A stretch of DNA of 5,685 bases from an uncultured Eubacteriales bacterium. GTDB taxonomy: Bacteria; Bacillota; Clostridia; UBA1381; UBA9506. Shown in pieces: positions 4,459-5,685 of this stretch (positions are counted from its first letter, which is position 1; every line of letters starts with the position of its first letter). The position numbers were made by a program, and so were the translations under genes. The notes below the pieces were generated by a model. It made no database searches, had not been told where the DNA came from, and saw only the letters and a list, made by a program, of their open reading frames with translations. Location of the stretch: contig CABSKZ010000194.1 in NCBI GenBank assembly GCA_902478395.1, forward strand, positions 1 to 5,685, written 5' to 3'.

Positions 4459-5685
4459 ATGAGAATATTGCATAAATTTGTTGTTTTGTGTATTGCCGCT
4501 GCAATGGCGTTGATGGCATCCTGCCCCGCTTTCGCATTTGAGCCAGCTGTAAAAAATACGGGGCTGAACCCAGAAAGCACTGTTTCACAGCATTTATTTG
4601 ATACATTTGCGGCTTCCCCGTCTACTCAAAAAAATAGTGCGCAAACTTTCCAGTCCGCCGATGGACTGGACGGATATTTCGCAAAGTTCTCGGAAAAACG
4701 GATCGGCGACAGCTTTTACGGTTGGTCCATAGAGCTTCCCAAACGTTTCTTTCTTGCAAACCGCACGCTTTCGGGTTCTTCCCTGATCTTCACAGACCTC
4801 AATCAAACAGAAATGATGTTAATTGAGGTTATGGAGAAAGAAAAGCTGACACCCGAGCAGATTGAAGCCGGCGCGGAAGAGTGGATGAAACTGGATTCTC
4901 CGGATTCTCTGATGGACGAGTTCGTCAGTTCTATGAGCCAATTTGTTTTACAGGAACGGGGCGGCATTGAAATCAATGGGACGGTGTATCCCACTGCGCG
5001 CATTCGGAACGGGCTGCAGGTATTGTTGACCATGATTATAGAGGGCAACGGGAACTTCTTTCTTATCCATTACTTAAACACCGATATTACGAAATTCAAT
5101 GAATTAAAACCAGATATTGATGCAACGTTTGCTTCCTTCCGCACCAACTTTGTTAAGGGGGCGGATGGTGTGCATGATTTGTCGAGTGTGAATGACAACG
5201 GTCTGACAACCTACCACAATGAATTATACGCATTTAGTCTGGATTTAAAGCCGGAATGGTCAGCACGCCAATCTAGCGAATACAACACCCGATTTTCGAA
5301 GCAATATGGCAATTCCATGTATGGCGGGTTTTCCGGCAGTTCTGCCCAGGGGGACTATTTTACTATCCGCATCACGACCGCAGAAGATGGACTGACCCCC
5401 GAAAGCCTGGCTGAAATGCAGGCCAACCGGCTCTGGGAATTGTATAATCCGGAATACATTCAGCAGCTGGAGCAAAGCGAGGTTACTTCACAAAGCGGAA
5501 CATGGCAGGTTATTTCCTTCCGTCTGATGTCTCCGAAGTTCAGCACAAACATGAAACAATGCTATCTTTTTCTGAATGGATATAAATATGAAGTTACCTA
5601 TGGCCTAAACGCTTCTGCACCCGACGCGCTTCCCGGGTTGGAGGAATTGGACACCATCTTTCACACACTGAAAATTGATCCGATT
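4459..5685 (+). CDS. Exported protein of unknown function with two similar modules (partial, open at right edge)
   Basis: The frame runs 409 codons from ATG 4459 to the edge without a stop. GGGAGG lies seven bases before the ATG, and the gene starts one base after the protease stop, so it is cotranscribed and probably translationally coupled. An N-terminal signal peptide ends in AFA (24-26). Cys22 in MASC is a borderline lipobox, so lipoprotein anchoring is possible but unlikely, with Met at -3. After a low-complexity linker (27-70) come two modules of similar layout. Module 1 (about 84-231) has YGWSIELP (87-94), LTPEQIEAGAEEW (130-142), FFLIHYLNTD (200-209) and IDATFASF (220-227). Module 2 (about 253-408) has YAFSLDLKP (257-265), LTPESLAEMQANRLW (312-326), GYKYEVTYGLNA (374-385) and LDTIFHTLKI (397-406). 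This strand-helix-strand pattern recalls the PsbP/DcrB/Mog1-type fold, which is inference only. Function is unknown; a partner, substrate or regulator of the protease is plausible. Confidence 0.88.
   Translation, partial: MRILHKFVVLCIAAAMALMASCPAFAFEPAVKNTGLNPESTVSQHLFDTFAASPSTQKNSAQTFQSADGLDGYFAKFSEKRIGDSFYGWSIELPKRFFLANRTLSGSSLIFTDLNQTEMMLIEVMEKEKLTPEQIEAGAEEWMKLDSPDSLMDEFVSSMSQFVLQERGGIEINGTVYPTARIRNGLQVLLTMIIEGNGNFFLIHYLNTDITKFNELKPDIDATFASFRTNFVKGADGVHDLSSVNDNGLTTYHNELYAFSLDLKPEWSARQSSEYNTRFSKQYGNSMYGGFSGSSAQGDYFTIRITTAEDGLTPESLAEMQANRLWELYNPEYIQQLEQSEVTSQSGTWQVISFRLMSPKFSTNMKQCYLFLNGYKYEVTYGLNASAPDALPGLEELDTIFHTLKIDPI

Noticed and set aside
4522..4524. Lipobox at Cys22 of the two-module exported protein
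   Set aside because: MASC has Met at -3 and Pro after Cys; the AFA signal-peptidase site four residues on fits better.

Overview
The window most likely comes from a mid-GC Firmicute of the class Clostridia, possibly the Oscillospiraceae. This rests on strong AGGAGG-type ribosome binding sites, extended -10 promoters (TGGTATAAT), a copper-amine-oxidase-N/HtrA/PDZ secreted protease, and the gene families present. It is an impression from gene content, not a computed classification.

Layout. Two divergent gene sets flank a regulatory region of about 390 bp (2927-3320). The left set is read on the minus strand from about 2957 towards position 1. It runs: a small GIY-YIG nuclease-family protein, an AI-2E/PerM-family membrane protein, RsmG (16S rRNA G527 methyltransferase), and a PPC/DUF296-domain protein. 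An open frame then runs off the left edge; it may be the remains of a flavodoxin-like gene. Gaps are short (82 nt, a 4-nt ATGA overlap, 14 nt) and no convincing terminator lies between the genes, so they can be one transcription unit. A good extended -10 promoter sits at 2964-2992.

The right set is on the plus strand. It has an exported HtrA-like serine protease (3321-4457) and, after a single base, a second exported protein starting at 4459 that is still open at the right edge. This second protein has 409 visible residues, no recognised family, and two similar halves. Both proteins would act outside the cytoplasmic membrane, and their tight coupling suggests a shared job in envelope or secreted-protein maintenance.

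Intergenic region. It contains three plus-strand extended -10 elements (3034, 3158, 3226), several short hairpins, and a perfect 8-bp long-range inverted repeat (3240-3247 with 3299-3306). The first arm starts where a transcript from the third promoter should begin, and the second arm ends just before the protease ribosome binding site. This looks like a structured 5' leader.

Most unusual points. (1) The GIY-YIG gene has a good promoter, ribosome binding site and full coding frame, but ACG stands where the start codon should be. (2) The protease leader is structured. (3) The uncharacterised two-module exported protein is coupled to the protease. No RNA genes, insertion sequences or CRISPR arrays were seen.
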